Shown piece after piece: positions 9,605 through 20,139 of a stretch of DNA of 64,000 nt. A program made the position numbers and the translations under genes. The notes below the pieces were generated by a model. That model was not told where the DNA came from, did not search any database, and was given only the letters and a program-made list of their open reading frames with translations. The stretch covers positions 58,164 to 122,163 of the forward strand of contig MU863989.1 in the NCBI GenBank assembly GCA_033296885.1. The letters run 5' to 3'. The first letter of the stretch is position 1, and each line of letters begins with the position of its first letter. This DNA is from Triangularia verruculosa (lineage: Eukaryota; Ascomycota; Sordariomycetes; Sordariales; Podosporaceae).

Positions 9605-11838
9605 ATGGTCGGTTTCACGTCCTTCCTGCTTCTCGGAGGCGCTGCTGCGGCTTCAGTCAACCTCAACAGCCATCCTGTCAAAGTCGAAACCCGCCACGCC
9701 GTAACATCTCGTCTTGGCAACATTCATCTTTCTGTCGAGAGAGATGTCGCAGGCCCTGTCACGGTTTCCTACGGCTCTTGCTCCTCTCTCTCTTCCAGAG
9801 ATGCCCACCATATCGTTGGCGAGGTCCAGGGCAAGAGGCAGGAAACACGCCTTGTGTGGAAGCTGCCCGAAAGGTCTGAGTCGGGTGGCTGTCTTTCCGC
9901 ATGGAACTCTGCCGGGCAGCTTTTGGGGAGGAGCGAGCCTCAGGTTCTCGAGAGTCGTCATACAAAAAGAGCTGAGAAGCGGGCTGGTCAGTCAAGTTTC
10001 AATTCGCCCCTGTTCAAGGTGAAGAAGAAAACTAACACACTTTAGCCATCATCATGACCAATGCCACAGGCATTGAGACTCTCGGACCATGGTTTGAGGG
10101 TGTCAAGCTCCTCCAAAACCAACAGCCGGGCCCCATTGACGCCAAAGCGGCCAAGGAGAAAGAGGTCGCCATTGTGGGAGCAGGCATGTCTGGGTTGATG
10201 AGCTACCTCGTCCTGACCCAAGCGGGGCTCAAGAACGTCAAGATCATCGAGGCCGGCAGCCGTCTTGGCGGAAGAGTGCACACTGAGTACCTTCGCGGCA
10301 AGTCTTTCGACTACTCGTACCAGGAGATGGGCCCTATGCGTTTTCCTTGGACCTACACCGACCCAGCAACCAACAGCACACTTGAAATCAATGATCATCG
10401 GATCGTCTACCAGGTTGCCGAGGAGATGAACAAGCTGAACAAGAACAGCAAGAACCTCACTGTTAGCTTTCAGCCATGGTATCAGAGCTCGCCAAATGGA
10501 CTGGTCTACCGAAACGGCTTCAAGCTGCCCAGCGGTTTGCCACCAACATCTGCCGAGATTGCTGCGGACCCATCTCTTGGAGCTCCTTCACTTCCACGGG
10601 ATAACTCGACTCTCGCGCTGGCTGCCGCCTTGAGCGAGTACATGCCGCCCAGTAGTGTATACGCCGATATAGCCAAGAACATGTTCAAGGCTCACAAGGA
10701 CTGGGTCGAGAATGGTCTCAAGGGGCTTGGAGGCGACATCTGGTCCGAATTTGCCTTCTTGACACATCATCTTGGTGGCAGTCTCAATGACACCGATGTC
10801 GTTGGGGGAAGCGATCACAGCTACTGGTCCAGCATCTACAGCGGACTTTATTTCAGCGCCGCATCTTGGAGAACGATCGATGGCGGTCTCAACCGTCTTC
10901 CGCTTGCCTTCCACCCCTTGGTCGACAAGGACACCACTATGAACCGCGCCGTCGAGCGTGTAGCCTTCTCCACCGACTCCAAGACCGGATCCAAAAAGGT
11001 TCAGCTCTCATACCGTGATAGCAGCCCCCGCAGCGGGAAGAAGTCGAAGCTCTCCACCGCCAGTTACGACTACGCCATCATTTCTGCCCCGTTCTCCGTT
11101 GTACGCTCATGGAGAATGCCTGCCCTCCCTGCCACCATCTCCAACGCCATCCGCAAGCTCGAGTACGCCAACGCCTGCAAGGTCGCGCTTGAGTACAAGA
11201 CCCGCTTCTGGGAACAGTACGCCAATCCCATCATTGGCAGCTGCTCCACCTCTACCGATATTCCCGGCATCGGATCGGTCTGCTACCCATCCTACAACAT
11301 CAACGGTACCGGGCCAGCTTCCATCCTCGCGAGCTACGACACTGAAGCGCTGCTTTCATCGCTCTCAGAAGAGGATCATGTACAGTATGTCTTGGATGCC
11401 ATGACTGAGATCCACGGCGAGGAGACGAGGAAGCTTTACACCGGGCGGTATAACAGGAGATGCTGGGCCCATGATGAGCTCACGAGGGGCGGGTGGGCGA
11501 ACCCAAGTATCGGACAACACCAGCTGTACATTCCCGAGTATTTCAGGACCTATGACGGGGTGAGTTGGTTGGTTTCTCTACTTTGCTTTTGCGTGGAAGA
11601 TCTAACAAATGCAAATAGTTGATCTTTGTCGGTGAGCACACGAGCTACACGCATGCCTGGATCGCCTCGGCCTTGGAGAGCGGCATTAGAGGTGCTGTCC
11701 AGCTCCTCTTGGGTGAGTTGTTCTCGATATCCCTGGCAATTTGGGGGAAGTGGCTAACATATTTTGGTAGAACTTGGACTTGTTGATGAGGCCAAGGAGG
11801 CTGTGGACAAGTGGATGGCGAGGTGGATTGATATCTGA
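9605..11838 (+). CDS. lao: secreted L-amino acid oxidase (flavin amine oxidase)
   Basis: This FAD enzyme oxidatively deaminates L-amino acids to keto acids, ammonia and hydrogen peroxide, letting fungi use amino acids as nitrogen source. Exons: 9605-9986, 10046-11559, 11619-11712, 11771-11838 (about 685 residues); all junctions are GT-AG with matching phase. A signal peptide (1-16) is followed by a long pro-region ending in two dibasic sites, KR at 121-122 and 125-126. The Rossmann FAD motif VGAGMSG is at about 171-177, followed by RLGGRVHTE. The C-terminal FAD motif FVGEHTSYTHAWIASALESG falls in exon 3. The Neurospora crassa enzyme is known to be made with a long cleaved propeptide, and length and layout here agree with it. 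Tryptophan oxidase-like or other amine-oxidase substrates remain possible. Confidence 0.9.
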
Positions 11839-12391
11839 GGAATGATTAATGCATAATAAACAGTAGCTAGGAATGGAAATTATTAGCATGTGTAATTCAA
11901 AGAGTTTTGACCCAAGTATCGGCTGTTATGGTTGACAATGGTAGCCCCTGAGCACCCCTGAGTTACTCCTTTCCGAATTGGTCCGGCTTTTTTGTCCCGA
12001 AGCTTAGGTAAGTAAGCATGACAGGAACAGGGCATCAAAGGGTCTTGGTCAGACGAAGAGGCAAGGTTCAGGCACTTTGATTAATTCGTACCTTGGCTAC
12101 AAGCATGAGGTCCCTGGAATTTCCTTTGTTCGCAAGCGAAACGTGAGCGCCACGAAGCTCACGATCGGCATCTGAATAAGGCGTTGAATAAGGCTACCAG
12201 GTACCTAGTTGGTAGCTCACCCAGCTACAGGTAAATTCCAAAGTCTTTGTGAAAAGCTTCGCCTTTATATTGCCCCGCGCAACCGACTTGTCCAGACGGT
12301 CCTCTGGGCAGACCTCTGAATTCCCTTTAAACACTCTATCACGGAGTTGCCTTCGTTTCTTTTTCCCTGTCGATGCTCAAAAGCGTCCAAA
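11839..12391. other. intergenic
   Basis: No gene is visible. One TACCTAG word lies at about 12200-12207. A TATA-like TTATAT is near 12265, in the promoter of the next gene. Confidence 0.4.
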
Positions 12392-13670
12392 ATGGGCCTG
12401 ATCATGTCGTTCTCATTCTTTGGAGTCGTTTGGTTCTTCCTGCTCCACATGTTACTTGGAGTTGAAGCCCACGGAAGAGTTCACCACGGAGCCCACGGAG
12501 GCCCGTATAGAGGTCCGCCTGGGGCTTTTTATGGGAGCCCCAATGAAGGGCATCAGCGTGGATATCATCCAGGAACTCTAGCTCCAGGCTCGAGATGGCA
12601 TGCCGCGCAGCCCACGCACTTCCACGCGGAGGCCCCTGATTGGGATCATGGATCAGAAGAATCACCGGTTCCAACAGCCCCACCAGATTCTCTTCACCGT
12701 CTGCGGGATTTGTCCCAGAGACAGAATGCCCGGAGTACTTGTGCTTATATTCAAGGAGACCTCAGTACGTGGACTTCACTACCTGATGTTGAAAGGTAGC
12801 TTCAGCCTAACAAAAACAATAGATAAACCGGTAACATGCAACGGCGGTTTGGTTTGTAGCACCGTTCATGGCCATGTTGGCTGTTGTCCGACAACAGCAG
12901 GTTGTGATATTGCTACAGCCTGTTTGGACAACACTGCCTTCAGCCGTGGGCTTTGCAATAATCTAGGCCCTTTTACAACCTGCTGGTACGTTCACTGAAG
13001 ATAAATCCATCGGTTTTGGAGATCCGCATACCTGACTGATCAACTTGGAATTTACAGTAGTAACACTGCCTCAGCCTTTTGCAATAGTCTGACTTACCAC
13101 GACCGCCCATACATGACAATGATAGGATGTGCTGGTAGCCCACAGCAGGTGATGATTCATGCCGTGCCCGCGACGTCCGGAACAGCGGCTACCACTTCCG
13201 TCCGTCGTCCTACACGTACAACCACGTCCATAGGTGTTATCATCGGCGCGGCCATCGGTGCTGTCGTTTTCTTCGTCCTAGCAGCGGCACTCGTCATCTT
13301 CCTCTGCAAGCGCCGCAAGAAGCAGCAGCATCTTCGTGAGCAAGACCAGGACTACTATGACGCCATCCATCCCAGAGACTTTGCGCTGACCAGTCCGTCC
13401 CCGGGACCAGCTGTATCAGAACGGAGCGGGATGCAGCATTCGGCGTACCCCTTCGATAGTGCCCGCAGCAGCATGTTTAAGCCTGTGTGGGGGCAAGACA
13501 TGCCAGCACCAGCACCACCAACCCACAATCATCCACTCAACAGTCCCTGGCCGCTCAGTCCCTACGAAGCAGAGTCTATCAGTCCGGGAACGGCGCCGGT
13601 CGTGCAACCACCTGTGGATATGCATGCGAATGGAAAGCGAAGGGACAATGTCTATGAAATGCGAACATAG
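12392..13670 (+). CDS. cysteine-rich single-pass plasma-membrane protein, function unknown
   Basis: Exons are 12392-12764, 12823-12985 and 13058-13670, giving 382 residues; donors GTACGT, GTACGT and acceptors ATAG, ACAG keep the frame. A signal peptide (about 1-26) is followed by a Gly/His/Pro-rich segment (HGRVHHGAHGG onward). Next is a compact domain with some fifteen cysteines, starting CAYIQGDL and including GCCP, CDIATAC, FTTCC and GCAG. A Thr/Arg stretch follows, then one membrane helix (IGVIIGAAIGAVVFFVLAAA) with a stop-transfer KRRKK and a Pro/Ser-rich cytoplasmic tail of about 120 residues. This architecture is widespread in ascomycetes and recalls wall-sensor-like proteins, but I cannot name the family. 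The ATG at 12392 is preferred over 12347 because it begins the signal peptide and has AAAATGG context. Confidence 0.8.
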
Positions 13671-14210
13671 GACGCAGAATGGGGTTGAGGTGCTCCAGGG
13701 GTTCAGGGGTTACTACTACAGGGATATATGGGTAAATCGTGAATCTTCTTTTCCACTGTATATTGTCAAAACCAAACCCATATTCAATTCTTTAGTACAT
13801 ATTCAGGGCAGGTAATTACCGGGCACTCATGCGTTCCAGAATTTTCAACTTGTGTCTTGAAGACGTATGGCCTCACATCGGCAGAGGAGGACAGGTTTGA
13901 ATTTCTTCCCATGAGCTATTTACCCGGATCCATCAGACCTCTCAAGGCAGGGCTCCTCTCACGGGACGCGGGATCAAAGCAGCGGCAATACCCGCGGAGA
14001 GGTTAATTCCACCAGCAAAGCGTTCGCTAGGAAGCAGTGGCCCCGGCGTTTAAATTGACCTCTATGCTTGATATATTGATCTTCGATCATCTCATCGGAG
14101 TCGTTCCGACTGACGGGAGTGACGGGGCTTAAAAGCTAAGCCATGCCTGGCCTTCCATGCCCAAAGCTTGTTGACTATCCAAAACTTTTGTTCGTGACTA
14201 TACCATCGCA
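13671..14210. other. intergenic
   Basis: I see no gene or notable repeat. It holds the 3' region of the membrane protein gene and the promoter of the small secreted protein. Confidence 0.4.
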
Positions 14211-14832
14211 ATGAAATCCACCATCGTCTCTGTCCTCCTCAGTGCAGGCGCCTGCCTCGCGTCACCCGTTGCTCAGGCAGACACACCTGTGTCGACGCCT
14301 TCGCCCACCACCCTCCAGCAAGGGGCGTATTGGATCCGTGGAGTCACGCCTCCAAACTATCACAAATACCTCCAGACCAAGCCGGCCAACGTCCCTGGCA
14401 TCGCCGTCCTCGAGTCCCACACGACAGCAGGCCAGTTCAACATCGAGGGCGGACAGCTCGTCAACAAGGTCTCCAACCCGCCGCTGTATCTCTGGGTGGA
14501 AGAGCCGGCCGACAAGGCCAACCCTCCCCGGACGCTGGCCACCTTCTTCAACACGACCAAGTCGACGTTTGGGACATTTGCCTGGCAGGGAGACACGCTC
14601 ACGTGGAGCGTGCCGAGCATCAAGAGGCAGAACGTCGGCGCCTGGCTCGTGTGCAAGAACCAGCAGCTGTTTATCAACACGGGTGCCTATGGATACCAGA
14701 CGCCTTCCGGGTGCTCCGATCATACGGTGAGTCTAGTTGATGATATTCATGGCGATTCAAAGAAGCAAAGCTGACGTGATGTTTCTTTCGTGGTAGATCC
14801 ATTACTACAACGACAAGACGGCAAACAACTAG
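14211..14832 (+). CDS. small secreted protein, PhiA-like in outline
   Basis: Two exons, 14211-14726 and 14797-14832, joined in phase 0 over a 70 bp intron (GTGAGT to GTAG), encode 183 residues. A signal peptide ends near residue 18-24. The mature part is a compact mostly beta-type domain starting GAYWIRGVTPP, with Asn-x-Thr sites (FFNTTKST), and it ends CSDHTIHYYN. The only cysteines near the end (WLVCKN and GCSD) could form a disulfide. Size, secretion and the Cys-x-x-x-x-Val/Ile-His ending resemble fungal PhiA-type wall-associated proteins, but the match is by outline only. No catalytic motif is visible. The intron is needed to supply the final eleven residues; without it the frame would stop at 14774. 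Confidence 0.72.
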
Positions 14833-15998
14833 AATTTTGAATTATTGCTGGTCCGGGGTTCTGTCTATGTATTCAATGCAGAAGTTTAGTTGTACATAAA
14901 TTTAATCAGAGGACATCTGATGTCATATTAATGCCATGCTCACATCGGATACGGACGGATAGGGCGGCTCGAAGCGATCGCCGGTAGAGGTTGACGTATG
15001 CCAACAGCTTCCAAGTGTTTTCCAAGTCTCCAAGGCGTTAGTCGAGATTTCACTCAAGACATTGGCCCGGAGGAGTCTACGTGAGCCACCTGGCACCGCT
15101 CGACACAAGATGGAAGTGTTATTGCTGTCAATGAACTGATGAGACAACAGAAACTGCGTCCCAAGATGCTGGGTTTCTGAACAAAACAGGTTTTTGGGTT
15201 TTGAGGGTCTGGAACATCGAATGCAGGTGGGGGTGGATTTTCATGTTTTTCTGGGGTTGATCAGTGGCATCACTGGCATGTGGGGTTGGGGGGGGGGGGG
15301 GGGGGGTGTTCCCCAGGCCGGGATTCCGGTGTTGACATAATCAGGGCGCGGCGTGTCCCGAGGGGCACAGCGGAGATGATAATGGTACCACTACGGCACA
15401 GCGCTGTTCTGCACAAGAAATGAAGAATCGAAGTTATCATTATTGATGATAGGTACTCATCGCGTACTTTGTACTCAAATACGAATACCATCGAAGCGAT
15501 GAACCGCTGAAAAGCCAAGATGGACGCCAAGCCTGAGAGTTCGCAGCAGACAAGGGCGCCACGGCCAATGGCATCGGCGGCAGTGGGCGTGCAAGTGCAC
15601 CGCCTCGCCGGTGCCCAGCAAAAAAACAGAAAAAGCCAAGAAGCCAAGCGCCAAACGAGAATACCAAGCAGCGACAAGGAGGTCTCCCACCTCCTGAAAC
15701 CATGTCTTTTCCATCTGGCCTCGCTCTTTTCCATCCACCCCGTCCTCCACCTCCACCGGGCTCCTTTCCATCTCCGTCATCATCACCATCATCACCGACA
15801 TCAGGGTGCTGGTTATCACCACAATCACCCACCACACTCGTTACTCCCACCAGAAACACGCTCGTTCCCCTATACTACTACAACTACAACAACCCTTGGC
15901 CGGATTATTATTATTACAATTAGAGTCGAACTAAAAGACGAAATCGAAGGAAAAGGAAAGGAAAGACTTGGGCGATTGCGACAGACACAACCGCGAAA
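14833..15998. other. intergenic, GH76 promoter region
   Basis: No gene is supported. It contains a 19 bp poly-G run (15288-15306) and low-complexity CAT/CAC and ACTACAA words near 15770-15920, in what is probably the 5' leader of the GH76 gene. Confidence 0.45.
15288..15306. repeat. poly-G tract
   Basis: Nineteen consecutive G residues follow GGGGTT. Long homopurine G runs of this kind can fold as G-quadruplexes and are prone to length error in sequencing. Confidence 0.9.
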
Positions 15999-17485
15999 AT
16001 GGCGACAAGGCCGACATCAAAAAGCCCGTCGCGATGGCTAACGGCGCTGCTGGCTACGACAGGCTGGTTGCTCCCTGGCGCACAAGCGAACTACTACAAG
16101 ATAGACACAAAAGGTACTGACGATATAGCCTCTTGTCACACTGGAAACTTGATGCTGACTGTGTGTTGATGGCAGCCGAAATCAAGGACTCCGCCGCGAC
16201 GCTTGCGTTCGATCTCATGCTCCAATACAAGGGCAACCTGTCGGGTGAAATCCCCGGCATTCTCCCCGGTCCCCCGACAGAACACAAGGGCGACTACTAC
16301 TGGTGGGAAGGCGGTGCCATGATGGGCACGTACGTCGACTATTGGTTTCTAACGGGCGACGAATCCTACAACGCTGTAGTCGCCGAAGGCTTGCTTCATC
16401 AAGTCGGTCCAAACGCGGATTACATGCCGCCCAACCACACGGCCTCGCTGGGTAACGACGATCAGGGTTTCTGGGGCATGAGCGCCATGTTGGCCGCCGA
16501 GAACAAGTTCCCGAACCCGCCAGAAGATCAGCCCCAGTGGCTCGCCCTGGCCCAGGGTGTCTTCCACACCCAGGCCGCCCCCGAAAGACACGACGAAACC
16601 TGCAACGGAGGTTTGAGATGGCAGGTTCCCCCCACCAACGCAGGTTACAACTACAAGAACACCATCGCCAACGGCTGCTTCTTCGACCTGGGCGCCCGCC
16701 TGGCAGCCTACACCTTCAACCAGACCTATGCCGACTGGGCCGACAAGACGTTCCAGTGGCTGTGGGATGTCGGGTACATCGACCACAAGGACTGGCGTGT
16801 GTATGATGGCGGCCACGTCGAGCACAACTGCACCGACATCAACAAGGCCCAGTTCAGTTACAACGCCGCCCTTTTGCTGCACGGGAGCGCCTTCATGTAC
16901 AACTTCACCAACGGCAGCGAGATCTGGAAAGAGAGAGTCGACAAGCTCTGGGAGGGCATGAACCGCGATTTTTTCGAGGACGGCATTGCCTACGAAATCC
17001 CCTGTGAAGGCCGCAAGGGTGCCTGCACCGCAGACATGTTGTCGTTCAAGGGCTACGTCCACCGCTGGCTGTCCGTCGTGACCAAGGTTGCCCCGCACAC
17101 GCGGGACAAGATCCTGCCCGTGCTGAGGACGTCGGCCGAAGCCGCCGTGAAGCAGTGCACGGGAGGCGAGTCAGGTCGGAGGTGCGGCTTTTACTGGAGG
17201 GATGGCGTCTATGTCGACCCGGCTGTCGACAAGACGAGCGGCGCCGGCGAGCAGATGAACGTGCTGGCTGCCGTGTCCAGCTTGCTGATCGACGATGCGC
17301 CCCCTCCGGCCAACAACCTCACAGGTCTGAGCAGGCCGAATTACGACGCCGGTTCGAGATCGAGAGGCCCGAGCGAGCCGCTTGCTCCCATCACCGGCGG
17401 TGACAGAGCGGGTGCCGCCATTTTGACCATTCTCATTCTCGGAAGCGCCGTTGGCTCCTGGGCCTGGATGAGCTTTGGGGAGTAA
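15999..17485 (+). CDS. GH76 mannanase-like wall enzyme, DFG5/DCW1 type, GPI-type tail
   Basis: Exons 15999-16113 and 16176-17485 encode 474 residues; the one-base overhang G joins CC to give Ala. A signal peptide covers about residues 1-30. The GH76 domain follows from EIKDSAATLAFDLM and includes KGDYYWWEGGAMMG and the paired acidic motif NDDQGFWG (Asp133 and Asp134, the catalytic pair by family analogy). Conserved features CNGGLRWQ, NTIANG and WDWL-like WLWDVGYI are present, with many N-glycosylation sites. The C-terminus has a Gly-rich spacer and a hydrophobic tail (AAILTILILGSAVGSWAW), fitting a GPI signal. DFG5 and DCW1 proteins cross-link GPI-mannoproteins to the wall by acting on the GPI glycan. 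In Neurospora, GH76 members of this type incorporate glycoproteins into the wall. The start is inferred from signal peptide and phase. Confidence 0.92.
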
Positions 17486-18883
17486 ACAGCTCCTTTGTCC
17501 GCTTTATTTTTCTTTTGGGGGTACATTTCCTGTTTTTCTGTCTTTTGTTTTTGGATATCTGGGCGGGCTCGAAGTGGAACTGACATGTGTTCGTATGTAC
17601 AACATCATATCTTTTGCTGTGGCTGTGTCATATATCACACCTATGATATCCCTTTTGTGCCCTCGCTTGTCGGTCGCTGTCGTTTGTTGTCCTTATTGTT
17701 TTTGCTTAAATCCTCTTTGTCAGTCAGCCAGTCAGTGAGTCAGTTGTTTCTGGTCATACACACACAGTTTTGAGCACGGGTCGGCGTCGATGGGTGGTAA
17801 TTGGTTTTCGATTTTTGTCTACTGGTTGTTGTTGTTGTCGTTGTGGAAGTGCCATGTGTCAACTGGCGAGTCTAGAGTTTCGGTTCGAGGAGAGTTGGAG
17901 GGATTAGAAAGAAAGAGAGAGAGAGAGAGAAAATTGAGAAAGTTGTTACTACCTACTACTCCGGGTTGCGTGTGGGAGACGTGATGATGAGCTGAATCAC
18001 AAGTAGAAGAAAGATCAGATCAAGTCAACACACCGACGGGCCTTTCCACATCAGACATCGGCAGAACTCGGGCCTCGGGGTCTTTATCATCTCCCAGCGA
18101 TCCTGAAGTTTCCGAGTTTGTTTGCTTCTCTTCTCTGTTTCGTCCGAGGTGGCGGGTCAAAGGAATGGAAGGTCCCAGCGGTCCGGTCGAAGTGGAAATA
18201 AGCTTTTCGTCCCCCTGCTGCTAAGTATTGCGTGGTCGAACTTTGTTTAGCTTACCTAGCGTGTCCCGTCACTCTGGTGAAGCGACGTTATTCGGACTAG
18301 GGAGATAATGGTCAGTGCTGGTATGCCTTTTCCTTTTGCTCTATCGAGCTAGGCAAACGCTCACAAGTTGTGCCAGGAAGTTCTTCTTTGCAATGTCATA
18401 CCTTTTTGAGAGACACCGGTTTACTATTGAGGGACATTCGCGATGCAAAAAAATATAGACCTACCTCTACGTGCCTTCGTCTCGGCTGCCAGGACCTCTA
18501 TCTGCATGGCTAGCCCGTCTCACCTCTCCCGAAGGGCCTTGAACACGCATGGCCGATAAGAAAGGAGTGCTTTGACTTCCTCCTTGCAGCCAGTTCTGCC
18601 CGAGAACCTGCAGCAGGTTGCCGCCGGCGGTCTTTGCCCCTGGCTATATCTCTCGGCCTTCCTCACCCCCTCGATGCCCGATCTTGTCTGCCCAGAGCCT
18701 CCAATCCCATCAGCCAAGACTCCGCCAGTCCAGCATTGGTTCTATTCTTAGGCCGTTGCTTGCCTCGAGTATTTTGTTGTATAACTCGCCGCTTTCCGTG
18801 GAAGACGAGAAGGGAGAAGATGGACTCGACTGACGACCTCCTCTTCAAGCTTCTGTTGTTGTTTCTCTAAAAACACTTTCATC
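17486..18883. other. intergenic
   Basis: No gene is visible in 1.4 kb. A GA microsatellite lies at about 17909-17933. The last 300 bp are pyrimidine rich and probably form the leader of the next gene. Confidence 0.45.
17909..17933. repeat. GA microsatellite
   Basis: A run of (GA)n with one interruption at its left end. It lies between two genes and no function is implied. Confidence 0.85.
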
Positions 18884-19912
18884 ATGTCCTACTCGATCCC
18901 CCTCTCCCTTCTCATACTCCTTCTCCCGCGCTCTTCCTGCGCCCAGTCCTTCGTTGGTGGCACTTCTCCGCTGTCGTCTGCACCCTATGGCCTCCCAGCC
19001 TCTTCCTTCTTGGACACCACGAGGGGCTTCAACTCCATCTCCAACGCCTCCTTCCCCATCGCTGGTTACAACCTGTCCATCCCCGCCGGAGCAGCTGATG
19101 GCACCGCCAACCGGGTGCAAGGCTGGGCGTTGGAGATTGGAATCACGCCTGACGTGTCCCTCTCCGGTGTGACGTCCAATCTGGCCGACAGGAAGAAGCA
19201 ATTCATTACTGCCACGACGCTCAAGATCATCCCGCCTGACGAGGGGCAGGTGCCGGGATTCAACGACAGCACCTGGAGGGTTTGCGCCATGGTGTTCACG
19301 GGGGGACTGGTGCAGGGGACGGGTGACACCAGTCAGATCTTGAAAGACGGGGGAGACGGTGGCTGCGAGCAGATGCTGCCGAGTGACTGCATCAACCAGC
19401 TGCAAGTCAATGGGTTGGCGGGGAATGGAGGGAAGGATGGCGGGTGCAGCGATGTGAGCGTGCCCGAGGTTTGCCAGGGGTATTTTCGGCTGGTGGGTGT
19501 GGAGGGGAACAGCCCGGTTGGGACAGGGTTTGGTGAGTATCTCTCATGGTATATCCTGGAGAGCACAAGCTGACAGAGGGCGACAGAAATCACACCGATT
19601 GGGAACAATGGCAACAGTGTGAACCCGCTGGCTGCCGACAGGAGCTCAGTGTTCTTTGCTGCCGGGTCGAGTGCGACAGAAAAAGGAAACAGCTCGTCGA
19701 TTCGAGAGGCCGAGCAGATGATCTGGCCCGTGTTGATGACTTGGACGCATTTTGCCGAGAGCGGGGAGGTTCATGATAGTTCGGGGTCGTTGAGCTGTGT
19801 CCAGGCGAAGCAGACGGTCAGTGAAGAGGCGAGTGAGGCCTGGCAGGGCAGCATGTCCAGATGGGTGCTGGCCTTGGGGCTGGGTGTCGCTGGTGCTCTT
19901 GTCGTTGGCTGA
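18884..19912 (+). CDS. secreted GPI-type protein of unknown function
   Basis: Exons 18884-19532 and 19587-19912 give 324 residues; the donor is GTGAGT, the acceptor ACAG, and the split codon reads Glu. A strong signal peptide (1-21) is followed by a domain with SISNASFPIAGYNLSIP and WRVCAMVFTGG. A Cys-spaced segment (GCEQMLPSDC, GGCSDVSVPEVC) comes next. The C-terminus has CVQAKQTVSEEASEAWQG and then a hydrophobic tail (WVLALGLGVAGALVVG) without a cytoplasmic basic stop, as in GPI signals. Predicted location is the outer leaflet of the plasma membrane or the wall. I do not recognise a named domain. Gly/Asp-rich loops around residues 165-190 look flexible. Confidence 0.75.
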
Positions 19913-20139
19913 GATGGGAGGGATTAGATTGGATCAGGTCAACGGACTGCTACCTAGATTAATAGATCATGTCTGATAAGCTTATCAGTGGCCGTCAAGG
20001 TGCTCTCCGTTCCCCCAACCCCCGCTAGAACAGCCCCGCATTGCGCTGGGAGGCTGCATCTGCTGGTGGAAATTTTTTCAGGGACCCGGCCTTTGAAAGT
20101 CGCAATTGATACACCTTCACAGTCTCGGAATTGGTCAAG

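Noticed and set aside
6711..11838. A secondary-metabolite cluster (transporter plus oxidase)
   Set aside because: No polyketide synthase, peptide synthetase, terpene cyclase or prenyltransferase is present anywhere in the window.
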